Shown: positions 7,279 to 15,652, counted from the first letter of the stretch. The stretch: DNA of 42,850 nt from Cytophagaceae bacterium (GCA_025454925.1 JALONM010000053.1:1-42850); one strand, 5' to 3'. A program made the numbers and translations. The notes: generated by a model from the letters alone, not told the origin.

Positions 7279-7923
7279 ATGAGTAAGACAAATTCCGAAT
7301 TACATACATTTAAATCTTCCGAATTCTTTCATCAACTGCAATCCTCAGGAAGTACCAAAGAATTCAAGGAGGGCAGTATCCTGCTGGATGAAAGCGCCAA
7401 CATTCACCTTTTACCTATAGTATTGAAAGGACTGATCAAAGTTTTGCGCACCGATGAAGACGGACGCGAAATTTTACTCTACTACATTCAACCGGGAGAA
7501 AGCTGCATCATGTCTTTCCTGGGCGGCATACATCAGGAAAAAAGTAAAATTCGGGCAGTCGCCGAAGAATCCTGCGAACTGCTGCTAATCCACATAGATA
7601 GAGTAAAAGAGCTCCTTAAAGAACATCCTCAATGGTTGGATTATATTTTCCGTTTATACCACAAGCGCTTTGAAGAATTACTGGAAGTGGTAAATGCAGT
7701 AGCATTTAAAAAAATGGATGAACGATTGCTCGAAACCATACGAAAAAAATGCCGCATGAATCAAATTCATACCATATATATGACCCATGAGCAATTGGCC
7801 AGCGAAATGGGGACCTCCCGAGTGGTGGTTTCCAGACTGCTTAAACAGCTCGAAGACAGCGGCTACCTCCAACTGGCACGCAACAAAATCAGCTTGATCA
7901 ACAATGATATAAATCATCTTTAA
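7279..7923 (+). CDS. Crp/Fnr-family transcriptional regulator (2)
   Basis: A 214-residue regulator with a beta-roll sensor domain (about residues 25-110, including DEDGREILLYYIQPGE), a dimer helix, and a winged helix-turn-helix (about 165-207, MTHEQLASEMGTSRVVVSRLLKQL with a natural break). The recognition helix has Arg181 and Arg186 but Val where FNR has Glu209, so it should read a different site from the regulator at 6437. The ATG at 7279 is preferred over the in-frame TTG at 7249. It sits directly before the DUF2892-rhodanese pair, a frequent Bacteroidota arrangement, and a Crp/Fnr-type operator lies just after its stop codon. A redox or sulfur/nitrosative stress role is inferred from context. 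Confidence 0.9.
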   Translation: MSKTNSELHTFKSSEFFHQLQSSGSTKEFKEGSILLDESANIHLLPIVLKGLIKVLRTDEDGREILLYYIQPGESCIMSFLGGIHQEKSKIRAVAEESCELLLIHIDRVKELLKEHPQWLDYIFRLYHKRFEELLEVVNAVAFKKMDERLLETIRKKCRMNQIHTIYMTHEQLASEMGTSRVVVSRLLKQLEDSGYLQLARNKISLINNDINHL

Positions 7924-7930
7924 CGCCTGT

Positions 7931-7944
7931 GTAACGTATGTTAC
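7931..7944 (+). promoter_or_regulatory. Crp/Fnr-like operator GTAAC-N4-GTTAC
   Basis: A perfect five-base inverted repeat with a four-base spacer, the half-site geometry of Crp/Fnr proteins. Its centre (7937.5) is about 41-44 bases upstream of the start of transcription predicted from the -7 box at 7967-7974, the position used by class II activators. The neighbouring regulator at 7279 is the natural candidate to bind it. Confidence 0.6.
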
Positions 7945-7966
7945 CAAAACTTTTTATTGCATAGCT

Positions 7967-7974
7967 TACCTTTG
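7967..7974 (+). promoter_or_regulatory. -7 promoter box TACCTTTG of DUF2892-rhodanese operon
   Basis: An exact match to TAnnTTTG, 31 bases before the ATG at 8005. The -33 position (about 7944-7947) lacks TTTG and abuts the GTAAC/GTTAC operator, which suits an activator-dependent promoter. Confidence 0.55.
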
Positions 7975-8004
7975 GTTAAAACAATAACTAAACGATTCAT
8001 CGCT

Positions 8005-8220
8005 ATGAAAAAGAATATGGGAACCTTAGACCGCAGCCTTCGCGTATTAATCGCGATCGCACTGGGCATTGCGTATTTTACCAATACCATTAGCGGCACA
8101 CTAGGATTGGTGTTACTGATACTGGCCGTTGTATTCGTACTCACCAGTTTCCTCAGCTTCTGTCCTTTATATTTGCCATTTGGCATTTCAACTTGTACTG
8201 TTAAAGAAAAAAATACATGA
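8005..8220 (+). CDS. DUF2892 (YgaP-type transmembrane) protein
   Basis: A 71-residue inner-membrane protein that begins MKKNMGTLDRSLRVLIAIAL. It has two hydrophobic helices (about residues 11-27 and 31-50) and the family's end motif FCPLYLPFGISTC. DUF2892 corresponds to the membrane part of the rhodanese YgaP. Here it overlaps the separate rhodanese gene by 4 bases (ATGA), so the two products may work together at the membrane. An in-frame TTG at 7957 would put the promoter inside the gene, so the ATG at 8005 is chosen. Confidence 0.9.
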   Translation: MKKNMGTLDRSLRVLIAIALGIAYFTNTISGTLGLVLLILAVVFVLTSFLSFCPLYLPFGISTCTVKEKNT

Positions 8221-8618
8221 AAAATCGTATACTTCCCTGGCTATTAATCAGCCTTGCTATGCTAAGTCTTGCCGCTTGTACCGCTACCAGCCAGGCGCAA
8301 TCGGTAGTTTCGCCCATTCAGGCAAACGAGCTAAAACCAATGCTTCAGGACTCCAGCATCACCGTGATAGATGTTCGTACTCCCGAAGAAATTTCGGAAG
8401 GGTACATGGAAGGCGCCGATCTCTTTTTGAATTATAACGATGCTAATTTTGAGCAGCAATTGGCGGCCCTTAACAAAAGCAAAACCTATGTGGTGTATTG
8501 CCGCAGCGGAGGCCGCAGCTCCAGTGCGGCTGCAATGATGGAAAAAACTGGATTTACAAAAGTATACAACCTCCAAGGTGGCATTTCCGGCTGGGATGGA
8601 AAAATACTTCGTAAGTAA
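8217..8618 (+). CDS. Rhodanese-like lipoprotein
   Basis: A 133-residue sulfurtransferase-like protein. It has a lipoprotein signal with lipobox LAAC (Cys21), and a single rhodanese domain at about 33-130. The domain contains VIDVRTPEEISEGYMEGA and the active-site loop CRSGGRSSSAA with catalytic Cys95. It should be anchored outside the inner membrane. It is translationally coupled to the DUF2892 gene and lies downstream of the Crp/Fnr gene, so its role probably lies in persulfide or thiol chemistry under redox stress (inference). Confidence 0.92.
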   Translation: MKNRILPWLLISLAMLSLAACTATSQAQSVVSPIQANELKPMLQDSSITVIDVRTPEEISEGYMEGADLFLNYNDANFEQQLAALNKSKTYVVYCRSGGRSSSAAAMMEKTGFTKVYNLQGGISGWDGKILRK

Positions 8619-8661
8619 AGGCTGAGACACAACGCTGTTCCCCTTCCGGCAAGCGGTTTTA

Positions 8662-8697
8662 AGAATGGTGTAGTCGACAATTTCACTACACCATTCT
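8662..8697. terminator. Perfect 13-bp hairpin after rhodanese gene
   Basis: Arms AGAATGGTGTAGT (8662-8674) and ACTACACCATTCT (8685-8697) enclose a 10-base loop. No clear T-run follows on either strand, so it is only a possible terminator between convergent operons. It may instead be part of a repeat. Confidence 0.4.
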
Positions 8698-8752
8698 AAT
8701 ATCGAGCAGAAGGTTCAGCAATAGTAACCCTTCTTTTTTGGGCGGAATTCCC

Positions 8753-8812
8753 GGCTATCGCTGCAAGTCCTCGTGGCGCCTTTGCCGCCACTGCGGGCTT
8801 TCCGCTCTATCC
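8753..8812 (+). repeat. Dispersed hairpin repeat, family 1, copy b
   Basis: Box A GGCTATCGCTGCAAG (8753-8767), hairpin GTGGCG (8773-8778) / CGCCAC (8786-8791), box B GGGCTTTCCGCTCTATCC (8795-8812). It is preceded by TTGGGCG, as in copy c. It lies between convergent operons. Confidence 0.8.
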
Positions 8813-8874
8813 GGTCCGCAAGTGCACTGCCTTGCCTTTAACCCTAGCGCATGACTCCGGCAGAGGGAAGTCGA

Positions 8875-9378
8875 TTAGCGGATATAAACACCCGTTTCCG
8901 GCTCACCAACCACCACTTCAATATGTTCCTTCAGCGTGGTCGCCAGGGAATATCCGATGTAATCGGCAGATACCGGAAATGTATTGTGGCTTCGGTTCAC
9001 CACCACCGCAATTTGAATCTTCTTTAAAGGAATACTTAAAAAAGGCTGTAGACTGTAAGACAAGGTGCGTCCTGTATTCAATACATCGTCTGTAATAATT
9101 ACAACCTTGTTTTCCAGGTCAGTGAGCGGAACATCCAATTGCACCGGGCATTGTAACTTCGCATATTTATCCAACGACACCTTTACCAATTTTACGCTCA
9201 AAGGAGAAATGGCTTCCAGCTCATGGGCAAGCAAAGCACCAAACAAATATCCGTTATCATCAATTCCTGCAATCACAACCTCTTTCTCCTGATAATTTTG
9301 CTCAAAAATTTCAAAAGCCATACGCTTAATTTTTTGAAGCGTTTGTCTTTTATCTAACAGCAACGTTCTTTCTGCCAT
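8875..9378 (-). CDS. Phosphoribosyltransferase, PyrR-like
   Basis: A 167-residue type I phosphoribosyltransferase. The PRPP-binding signature is VVIITDDVLNTGRTL (about residues 92-106), and the N-terminal hood is short. The layout resembles the bifunctional PyrR regulator/uracil phosphoribosyltransferase: AGIDDNGYLFGALLA for the flexible start and VVVNRSHNTFPVSADYIG near the end. Whether it acts as an RNA-binding attenuator or only as an enzyme cannot be told. It is the last gene of the operon with the IMPase-like gene 37 bases upstream. Confidence 0.85.
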   Translation of the reverse strand: MAERTLLLDKRQTLQKIKRMAFEIFEQNYQEKEVVIAGIDDNGYLFGALLAHELEAISPLSVKLVKVSLDKYAKLQCPVQLDVPLTDLENKVVIITDDVLNTGRTLSYSLQPFLSIPLKKIQIAVVVNRSHNTFPVSADYIGYSLATTLKEHIEVVVGEPETGVYIR

Positions 9379-9415
9379 ACCGGATCAATGTTTAGGTAAA
9401 AATACCGAATACGTT

Positions 9416-10216
9416 TTATTTACTAGACTTAATAAGTTCGATTACATGAGCATGTAAATGAGCATTCGCACACACAATGGAATACGTATCCAGGTAGCGC
9501 AAAGGATCCAATATAAACGAAAGTGGATTTCCATGCACATCACTTACCTTCCCCCCAGCTTCCTCAATAATGATGGAAGGAGCGGCAATGTCCCAGATTT
9601 TCGTTGATTGCGTGGCGCAACCGCCCAAACGGCCATCCGCCACATAACCAAAATCCACCACGCAATTGGTACCTCTTAAATTTCGGATATTTCGAACCAG
9701 GTTCCCAATGATGCGAGCTTCGAAATCTGTCTTGCCCGGTTGTTCCGAATAATCGAGACAATACGCAAACAATGTTTTTTTCAAGTCCTGTTCCGAAGTA
9801 ACCTGCACTGGCAAACCGTTGCGCGTTGCCCCATTACCACGGGAGGCAAAATAATATTCCCCCGTTACCGGCAGGCACATGGCACCAGCCTGTACCTCAT
9901 TCCCCTTCATCAAAGCGATAAGAATCCCAAACCAAGGAATAGAGCTTGCAAAATTCGATGTACCATCCAGTGGGTCTACGATCCAGGTATATTCCGATCC
10001 TTTTTGTTTGAATCCCGTTTCCTCGCCGATGATATTATGGGAAGGAAAATCCTTTTCAATTATTTCTACAATTTTCCTTTCGGAATCAAAGTCGGCCTGT
10101 GTCACCACATTGCTTTGGTCTTGTTTCAGATGTATTTCACCAATGCGGCCAAAACTATTCATCAATATGCGGGAAGCTTCGTCCGAAGCCTTTCGAAATG
10201 TGCTTTCTACATGCAT
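9416..10216 (-). CDS. Inositol monophosphatase family protein
   Basis: A 266-residue Mg-dependent sugar-phosphate phosphatase. The motifs are GEETG (Glu65/Glu66), the metal-binding WIVDPLDGTSNF (Asp81, Asp84) and the C-terminal WDIAAPSIIIEEAGG. The substrate may be inositol phosphate, another sugar phosphate or PAP and cannot be fixed. The ATG at 10216 is chosen although the frame stays open upstream, because the upstream codons overlap the hydrolase gene. From this ATG the overlap is 10 bases, consistent with translational coupling. Confidence 0.9.
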   Translation of the reverse strand: MHVESTFRKASDEASRILMNSFGRIGEIHLKQDQSNVVTQADFDSERKIVEIIEKDFPSHNIIGEETGFKQKGSEYTWIVDPLDGTSNFASSIPWFGILIALMKGNEVQAGAMCLPVTGEYYFASRGNGATRNGLPVQVTSEQDLKKTLFAYCLDYSEQPGKTDFEARIIGNLVRNIRNLRGTNCVVDFGYVADGRLGGCATQSTKIWDIAAPSIIIEEAGGKVSDVHGNPLSFILDPLRYLDTYSIVCANAHLHAHVIELIKSSK

Positions 10217-11004
10217 GCATTCAGAAAATTTAAAAGTATCTGTGCAAACTCCTGCGGTTTTTCTGCTTGCACCCAATGTCCAGCCCCAGCCACGGTGGTC
10301 AAGGAGGCCTGAGGAAAAACCTGACGAATGGAATCCCAATCTTCGTTGCGTATATAATCCGAGCGCTCGCCACGCACGAACATTATAGGCAAGGAAATCG
10401 CCGATGGAAATACTTGCGCCTGACCAATTTCTTCGATATGCTTGCTGATTACCGGTAAATTCATTCTCCAGGCAAATGCCCCCGACTCATTCCGGTATAA
10501 GTTTTTCAGCATAAACTGTTTTATGCCTTCGTCGGATATGTGCTGTCCGAGCAATTGTTCTGCTTGTTGCCTGCTTTCAAGTGTTTCGAGAGGCAACGCG
10601 TAAAAACCATTCAATACCGACTGATGATGCGGAGGATAGTAACGCGGAGCAATATCGACCACCATCAGCGATTTTATTCTCTGAGGAAACCTCGACACCA
10701 AATTCATGGCGGTCTTACCTCCCATGGAATGGCCTACCAAATGCACTTTGTCCAGATTCAGCGTGTCCATCAGGCGCAGAACATCCTCGGCCATGCTGGC
10801 ATAATGAAACACATCGCTATGCGGCGACTTGCCATGGTTACGGGCATCCGGCACTACCACAAAATACCGCTCCGACAACTGCTTACTAAGCGTTAGCCAA
10901 TTGTCTCCGGAACCAAAAAGCCCATGCAAAATAAATAAGGGAGGATGCTGAGGCTCCCCCAAAGTTCTGTAAAATACAGATAGACCGGAATTTACTTCGC
11001 TCAT
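10207..11004 (-). CDS. Alpha/beta hydrolase, YbfF-like esterase
   Basis: A 265-residue alpha/beta hydrolase. The oxyanion region is LHGLFGSGDNW (about residues 26-36). The family motif VPDARNHGKSPHS follows strand 4. The nucleophile elbow is GHSMGG with Ser93, and the catalytic His lies in GAGHWVQAEKP near the end. The pattern matches the YbfF-type acyl esterases; the natural substrate is unknown. It starts 2 bases after the pdxJ stop and overlaps the IMPase gene, so it is in the middle of the operon. Confidence 0.9.
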   Translation of the reverse strand: MSEVNSGLSVFYRTLGEPQHPPLFILHGLFGSGDNWLTLSKQLSERYFVVVPDARNHGKSPHSDVFHYASMAEDVLRLMDTLNLDKVHLVGHSMGGKTAMNLVSRFPQRIKSLMVVDIAPRYYPPHHQSVLNGFYALPLETLESRQQAEQLLGQHISDEGIKQFMLKNLYRNESGAFAWRMNLPVISKHIEEIGQAQVFPSAISLPIMFVRGERSDYIRNEDWDSIRQVFPQASLTTVAGAGHWVQAEKPQEFAQILLNFLNACM

Positions 11005-11006
11005 AA

Positions 11007-11720
11007 TTATCGGAGGCAGCGTTTGTACAATTGAATGGTATTTTCAAGGCCCAGATATAACGCATCGCAAATCAGGGCATGTCCAATGGAAACTTCATCC
11101 ATGAACGGAATGGAGGCCTTGAGAAAATTCAGGTTCTCCAAACTTAAATCGTGACCAGCATTGAGACCCAGACCGCAACGTTTGGCTTCTTGAGCGGCAC
11201 GCACATACGAGGCTACGGCCGCATGACGGTCGTTAGCATAAGCAGCGGCATAAGGCTCTGTATACAACTCCACACGATCGGCTCCTGCTTTGGCAGCGCC
11301 TTCTACCATCTTTACATCCGGATCTACAAAAACAGACACACGAATGCCTGCATGTTTAAACTCCGCAATTACCTCTTGCAAAAAATGCTGATGAGTAATC
11401 GTATCCCAACCTTGATTCGAGGTAATGGCGTGCACGGCATCCGGCACCAGCGTTACCTGTGCAGGCTTTACCTCCAGTACCAATCCGGCAAAGGCATCCT
11501 GCGGATTTCCTTCAATATTGAACTCCGTCTGAATAACTTTTTTTAAGGCACGCACATCCTCATAACGAATATGCCGCTGATCTGGTCGGGGATGTACAGT
11601 GATGCCTTCGGCACCAAACTTTTCACAATCCAAGGCAACTTGCACTACATCCGGATTATTGCCTCCACGCGCGTTGCGAAGGGTAGCAACTTTGTTTATG
11701 TTTACACTCAGGCGTGTCAT
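11007..11720 (-). CDS. pdxJ: Pyridoxine 5'-phosphate synthase
   Basis: A 237-residue TIM-barrel enzyme that condenses 1-deoxyxylulose 5-phosphate with 3-amino-2-oxopropyl phosphate in vitamin B6 synthesis. Family signatures include [19 protein letters not shown] at the N-terminus, [13 protein letters not shown] with the catalytic His region, QVTLVPDA, and [13 protein letters not shown] near the end. The ATG at 11720 gives the standard MTRLSVN start; an ATG four codons upstream is also possible. It is the first gene of a minus-strand operon and is divergent from the YqeY gene. Confidence 0.97.
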   Translation of the reverse strand: MTRLSVNINKVATLRNARGGNNPDVVQVALDCEKFGAEGITVHPRPDQRHIRYEDVRALKKVIQTEFNIEGNPQDAFAGLVLEVKPAQVTLVPDAVHAITSNQGWDTITHQHFLQEVIAEFKHAGIRVSVFVDPDVKMVEGAAKAGADRVELYTEPYAAAYANDRHAAVASYVRAAQEAKRCGLGLNAGHDLSLENLNFLKASIPFMDEVSIGHALICDALYLGLENTIQLYKRCLR

Positions 11721-11847
11721 AGACCTCATCAAAATAAGAAAAGCAATTTCAACAATTTTTATTTAAGAAACCATGAATTTGACTACCCATTGCATGCCTC
11801 ATGAAATTTGATTAATATGCCAGCTAATTTCAATCCTACTATTACTT

Positions 11848-12297
11848 ATGAGTCTGAAAGAAAAAATTGATGCAGATATAAAGAAGGCCATGTTGGCCAA
11901 AAACCAAGGTGAATTATTGGCACTTCGCGCTTTAAAATCCATGATCTTACTGGCCGAAACAGAAAAAGGAAACAAGGTAGAACTGGATCAGGATACCGAA
12001 AATAAATTATTGATGAAAGCGGCCAAACAACGCAAGGAGTCGGCTGAAGTATTCGGTCAGCAAGGCCGCCAGGACCTTCAGGAAAAAGAATTACTGGAGT
12101 TGGCAGTCATCGAAAAATATCTTCCCAAACAATTAAACGCCGAAGAATTAAAAGAACGTTTGAAAGCCATCATGGAAAAAGTAGGTGCCAAAACCCCTGC
12201 CGATTTAGGCAAGGTAATGGGTGTCGCTTCCAAAGAACTGGCGGGACTTGCCGACGGCAAGTTAATTTCCGAAACGGTAAAATCATTGCTTTCCTGA
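11848..12297 (+). CDS. GatB/YqeY domain protein
   Basis: A 149-residue helical YqeY-type protein. It begins MSLKEKIDADIKKAMLAKN and contains LRALKSMI, the middle helix AAKQRKESAEVF, EKYLPKQL, and the C-terminal GKVMGVASKELAGLADGK. The fold is related to the tRNA-binding tail domain of GatB. The function of free-standing YqeY is not settled. It starts divergently from pdxJ and is followed 7 bases later by the CvpA gene. Confidence 0.93.
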   Translation: MSLKEKIDADIKKAMLAKNQGELLALRALKSMILLAETEKGNKVELDQDTENKLLMKAAKQRKESAEVFGQQGRQDLQEKELLELAVIEKYLPKQLNAEELKERLKAIMEKVGAKTPADLGKVMGVASKELAGLADGKLISETVKSLLS

Positions 12298-12304
12298 TTG
12301 CATC

Positions 12305-12841
12305 ATGGTGCTGGATATCATACTCCTGGCAGTGCTGGGCTTTGCTGGATTTCGTGGATATAAGGATGGTATCATCATGGAAGTTTTTTCCTTTCTGGCG
12401 GTATTCCTTGGACTTCTTGCTGCCGTAAGGCTGCTTCACCCTGCAATGGAAATAATGGCGCCACACGCGCGCAATGCAGGACCTATGCTGCCTTTCCTAA
12501 CCTTCGCAGTCGTATTTGCGGTAGTATTTGCACTGATTTTTATTCTGGGCAAAGTGGTGAAAAAATCCATGGGACTCACGGTAATGGGCAACGTGGATCA
12601 ATTTGCAGGCGGCCTTCTGGGTATTTTAAAGGCAGGTTTCCTGCTAGGCATCTTATTTTGGATCGGAGAACTTATTAACATTACAAAAGTTTTCCCCAGC
12701 CTAAACGACTCGTACATGGCGTCCATTACCAGCGATTTTGCATCGGGCACCGTTCAATTTATCAATCATGCCTTTCCAATCAAGGAAATCTTTGAAAAAA
12801 TCAAACACATCCTGCATGGCACCAAAAATGGCGGGTTTTAA
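12305..12841 (+). CDS. CvpA family membrane protein
   Basis: A 178-residue inner-membrane protein with four predicted helices (about residues 3-18, 28-44, 62-82 and 100-123) and the family start MVLDIILLAVLGFAGFRGYKDGI. CvpA is named for colicin V production in E. coli and is otherwise linked to envelope stress. Here it probably shares a transcript with the YqeY gene. Confidence 0.88.
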   Translation: MVLDIILLAVLGFAGFRGYKDGIIMEVFSFLAVFLGLLAAVRLLHPAMEIMAPHARNAGPMLPFLTFAVVFAVVFALIFILGKVVKKSMGLTVMGNVDQFAGGLLGILKAGFLLGILFWIGELINITKVFPSLNDSYMASITSDFASGTVQFINHAFPIKEIFEKIKHILHGTKNGGF

Positions 12842-12990
12842 CACAGTAAATCCCTGAAAAAATCATTTTTTATTTTTACCATTTTTTCCGGACAGGCACA
12901 AAGAATCCACAGACTACCAGATAGATGCTTGAAATTTTCAAACTTTATAGTAGTTTGCAACGTTAAGAAAACTAATAGTCTATACTGCTC

Positions 12991-13749
12991 ATGACATTTA
13001 AAGTACAACAAGAAGGAGAATTCAGTTTCATCGACGAAGGAAAAGGTGATACCCTCTTGCTTTTACACGGTTTGTTTGGGGCGTTGAGTAATTGGGAAGG
13101 GGTAATCAAACATTTTTCAAATCAATACCGGGTGGTAATCCCTCTCATGCCGATTTATGAGATGCCAATCAAAGCCGCAGGTATAGAAGGCTTGGTAAGT
13201 TTTATTGACCGATTTGTAAAGCTCAAAGGCCTCGATAAAATGACTTTACTTGGAAATTCCCTGGGAGGTCACATTGCCTTGGTTTATACACTCAATAATA
13301 AAAATAAGGTTAATCGACTGGTGTTAACAGGAAGCTCCGGCTTATTTGAAAACTCCATGGGAAGTTCATACCCAAAGCGCGGTAGCTATGAATATGTGCA
13401 ACAGCGCGTAGGTTACACCTTTTACGACCCCAAGACTGCCACCAAAGATCTGGTGGATGAAGTATTCGGCATCGTTTCTAGCATTCCAAAATGCATGCGC
13501 ATTGTTAGCATTGCCAAATCGGCGCAGCGACACAATATGAGCAGAGATATACCGAATATCAGTGCTCCTACGTTATTGGTATGGGGTTTGAATGATACCA
13601 TTACGCCGCCCATTGTGGGTCATGAATTTAATCGCTTGATCCCCAATTCTAAGCTTCGGTTTATTGATAAATGCGGCCATGCGCCCATGATGGAACACCC
13701 GGAAATATTCAACAAATACGTCGATGACTTTTTAGCATTGACCAAATAA
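12991..13749 (+). CDS. Alpha/beta hydrolase
   Basis: A 252-residue alpha/beta hydrolase. It has an oxyanion loop HGLFGALSNW (about residues 26-35), the nucleophile elbow GNSLGG with Ser90, an acid residue near WGLNDTITPP, and a catalytic His in DKCGHAPMMEHP. The region VVIPLMPIYEMPI is shared with a well conserved Bacteroidota hydrolase group. The substrate is unknown. The CBS protein follows after 7 bases, suggesting an operon. Confidence 0.9.
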   Translation: MTFKVQQEGEFSFIDEGKGDTLLLLHGLFGALSNWEGVIKHFSNQYRVVIPLMPIYEMPIKAAGIEGLVSFIDRFVKLKGLDKMTLLGNSLGGHIALVYTLNNKNKVNRLVLTGSSGLFENSMGSSYPKRGSYEYVQQRVGYTFYDPKTATKDLVDEVFGIVSSIPKCMRIVSIAKSAQRHNMSRDIPNISAPTLLVWGLNDTITPPIVGHEFNRLIPNSKLRFIDKCGHAPMMEHPEIFNKYVDDFLALTK

Positions 13750-13756
13750 ATAAAGA

Positions 13757-14422
13757 ATGATAGCAAAAGACCTGATAAACGAAATGGTTCCACCACTGAA
13801 ACCTTCTGACAGCGGCGAAAAAGCAAAACGCTGGATGGAGGAATTGCGGCTTTCGCAATTGCCAGTAGTGGATAACAATCGTTATGTGGGAATGTTGCTG
13901 GAAGATTCTATATACAATGCCGGTGAATTAAACCGTCCGGTGAGCGAGTACAAACTGGAATACCCGGAACTTTTTGCTACCCCCTCCACGCATTATTACG
14001 ACATCATTAAAATGGCTATGCGAAATAAATTGCATGTATTGCCTGTCATTAATGAAAACAAAGAGTACTTGGGAGTGGTTTCCATCGCCGATACGGCCTC
14101 ATCCATCGCTCAGATGGTTGCCAGCCAGGGCCCGGGAGGAATCATGGTGGTCAGCATGAAAGAACAAGATTATTCCATGGCTCAAATCAGCCGACTCATT
14201 GAGTCTAACGATACCAGAATATTGAGTTCTTTTGCCGTTACCGATGAGAAAAACCCCCAGTATTTGAATTTAACCCTGAAGTTAAACAAAACCGAACTTT
14301 CCAGAGTAGTGGCGACCCTTGAACGCTACGGATATTCTGTGATTGCACAATTCCAGGCTACAGAACTCATCAACAACGACCAGGAGCGACTGGATATGCT
14401 GATGCGATACTTAAGCATCTAA
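13757..14422 (+). CDS. CBS-domain-pair protein (AcuB-like)
   Basis: A 221-residue cytosolic protein. Two CBS motifs fill about residues 1-120 (RLSQLPVVDNNRYVGMLLE and NKLHVLPVINENKEYLGVV). An ACT-like C-terminal part runs from about 125 to 221. CBS pairs bind adenosyl compounds and act as energy-state sensors. In other Bacteroidota a similar gene often precedes NAD kinase (from memory); no NAD kinase follows here. The ligand is unknown. Confidence 0.88.
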   Translation: MIAKDLINEMVPPLKPSDSGEKAKRWMEELRLSQLPVVDNNRYVGMLLEDSIYNAGELNRPVSEYKLEYPELFATPSTHYYDIIKMAMRNKLHVLPVINENKEYLGVVSIADTASSIAQMVASQGPGGIMVVSMKEQDYSMAQISRLIESNDTRILSSFAVTDEKNPQYLNLTLKLNKTELSRVVATLERYGYSVIAQFQATELINNDQERLDMLMRYLSI

Positions 14423-14583
14423 CCTCCACCTGTTTCAGCTTTCTTCAATTCCTTCCATCTGAATGTACTTTGGGTGGCATTTTTTTCTATTTATTCAATT
14501 AAAAGAGCTTGAAAATTAATTTCAAAAAGGTAACCAGCCCTATTCCTTTGCCGTTTAAGAACCTTAGGCTATAAATATTTTTA

Positions 14584-15111
14584 ATGAAATTGAATTCTTA
14601 CATACTGTTGGAATTTAAGGGCAGGTTAAACGGCCCTCTCCTAGACCAATTGTTGGCCTCATTGCAGTGGAATTTGGAAGAGACTGAAACTTCCGTAAGT
14701 CTACGAAAACGAGTTTTTTCTATTGCTATGGAATCCTTTCAGAATGTTTACCGGTATGCACCCCAACTTACCCACTCTCTTAGTGGTGAAGTAAACGATG
14801 ATATGGCTTACAGTGAAGCACATCTAACTGTGGTGTACGAACAAGGAAAATACAAGGTAAAAGCGGGCAATATGCTGTTAAAAGAACAGGAAAATGCGCT
14901 TACCAAGCAATTAGAAGAAGTGAACCATGCAGATTCCGAAAGCTTGAGACAACGGTACAACGAAACCTTGCAAAACTACAGAACCAGCAATAATAAAGGG
15001 GCAGGTCTTGGTTTGATGGATATGAAACGCAAAGCCAACTCTCCTCTTATTTATACGATTCAACCTTACCAGGATCATTTCTGGTTTGACATCGAATTAC
15101 AAATTTGGTAA
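14584..15111 (+). CDS. SiaB-family protein kinase (DUF6272)
   Basis: A 175-residue GHKL-fold protein. The N-box lies in IAMESFQNVYRYA (Glu50, Asn54). The glycine-rich ATP lid NNKGAGLGLMDM lies at about 139-150. This matches SiaB, which in Pseudomonas phosphorylates SiaC on a threonine in a partner-switch controlling biofilm and c-di-GMP. It is followed after 4 bases by the SiaC-like gene. No SiaA-type phosphatase or diguanylate cyclase is in the window, so the remaining parts must be elsewhere or absent. Confidence 0.88.
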   Translation: MKLNSYILLEFKGRLNGPLLDQLLASLQWNLEETETSVSLRKRVFSIAMESFQNVYRYAPQLTHSLSGEVNDDMAYSEAHLTVVYEQGKYKVKAGNMLLKEQENALTKQLEEVNHADSESLRQRYNETLQNYRTSNNKGAGLGLMDMKRKANSPLIYTIQPYQDHFWFDIELQIW

Positions 15112-15115
15112 GCAT

Positions 15116-15478
15116 ATGGATACCTTAGTGATTGAGGGCACACAGAAAACACCCTATATTTATCTCGATGCTAATGGGATGATTGAAATTCGCGGAAGTT
15201 CTTATCCTGAAAATTGCAGGGGCTTCTACAAACCTGTTCTTTCATGGGTTTCTGAGTATTCTCAGTCTCCGGCACAACGCACCCAGGTAAATTTCTATTT
15301 CAAATACTTTAATACCTCCACTTCGGGCATTGTGATGGACATTTTGAGTTCTTTAAAAAAATGTTCTAAGCCGGTACAAGTTACCTGGACTTATGACGAT
15401 GGTGACGAAGAAACGCTGCTCTCCGGTCAAAATTTTTCGGAACTGTTAGAAATGAAATTCGAATACACGGTTAAGTAA
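15116..15478 (+). CDS. SiaC-family regulatory phosphoprotein (DUF1987)
   Basis: A 120-residue protein. It starts MDTLVIEGTQKTPYIYLDAN, with the family segment GSSYPENCRGFYKPVLSWV. The likely phosphorylation loop is YFNTSTSGIV (Thr67/Ser68), at the position of the phospho-threonine of Pseudomonas SiaC. The ATG at 15116 is preferred, because the longer frame would overlap the kinase gene. The two form a kinase-substrate pair. What unphosphorylated SiaC binds in this organism is unknown. Confidence 0.88.
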   Translation: MDTLVIEGTQKTPYIYLDANGMIEIRGSSYPENCRGFYKPVLSWVSEYSQSPAQRTQVNFYFKYFNTSTSGIVMDILSSLKKCSKPVQVTWTYDDGDEETLLSGQNFSELLEMKFEYTVK

Positions 15479-15491
15479 TACTATCCATTCT

Positions 15492-15540
15492 TAACAAAAA
15501 TAAAACCGCTTGTAGTGCACAGGCGGTTTTATTTTTGTTA
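15492..15540. terminator. Strong intrinsic terminator, 18-bp perfect stem
   Basis: Arms TAACAAAAATAAAACCGC (15492-15509) and GCGGTTTTATTTTTGTTA (15523-15540) enclose a 13-base loop. The T-rich 3' arm fits a terminator of the siaBC operon; the symmetry lets it act both ways. Confidence 0.9.
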
Positions 15541-15585
15541 GAGGCTATTCTATCTGAAAATTCTTCTATGGAAAACGAAGGCCAA

Positions 15586-15652
15586 ACCAGCTTTCTCCAT
15601 AGAAGCGAAATGCACGATTGAGAATGCGCTTGGATCGTAGAGCCATGGCAGG
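15586..15652 (-). repeat. Dispersed multi-hairpin repeat, family 2, copy C (partial)
   Basis: On the minus strand this reads CCATGGCTCTACGATCCA, GCGCATTCTCAAT, TTTCGCTTCTATGGAGAAAGC, colinear with the 3' half of the copy at 34719-34893. A nearby plus-strand piece at 15557-15577 (AATTCTTCTATGGAAAACG) resembles that copy's first hairpin, so the element may be rearranged. It lies about 120 bases upstream of the second XRE gene. Confidence 0.7.

Noticed and set aside
9740-10388. Plus-strand frames antisense to the IMPase and hydrolase genes
   Set aside because: The minus-strand proteins have full family motifs; the plus-strand frames do not.
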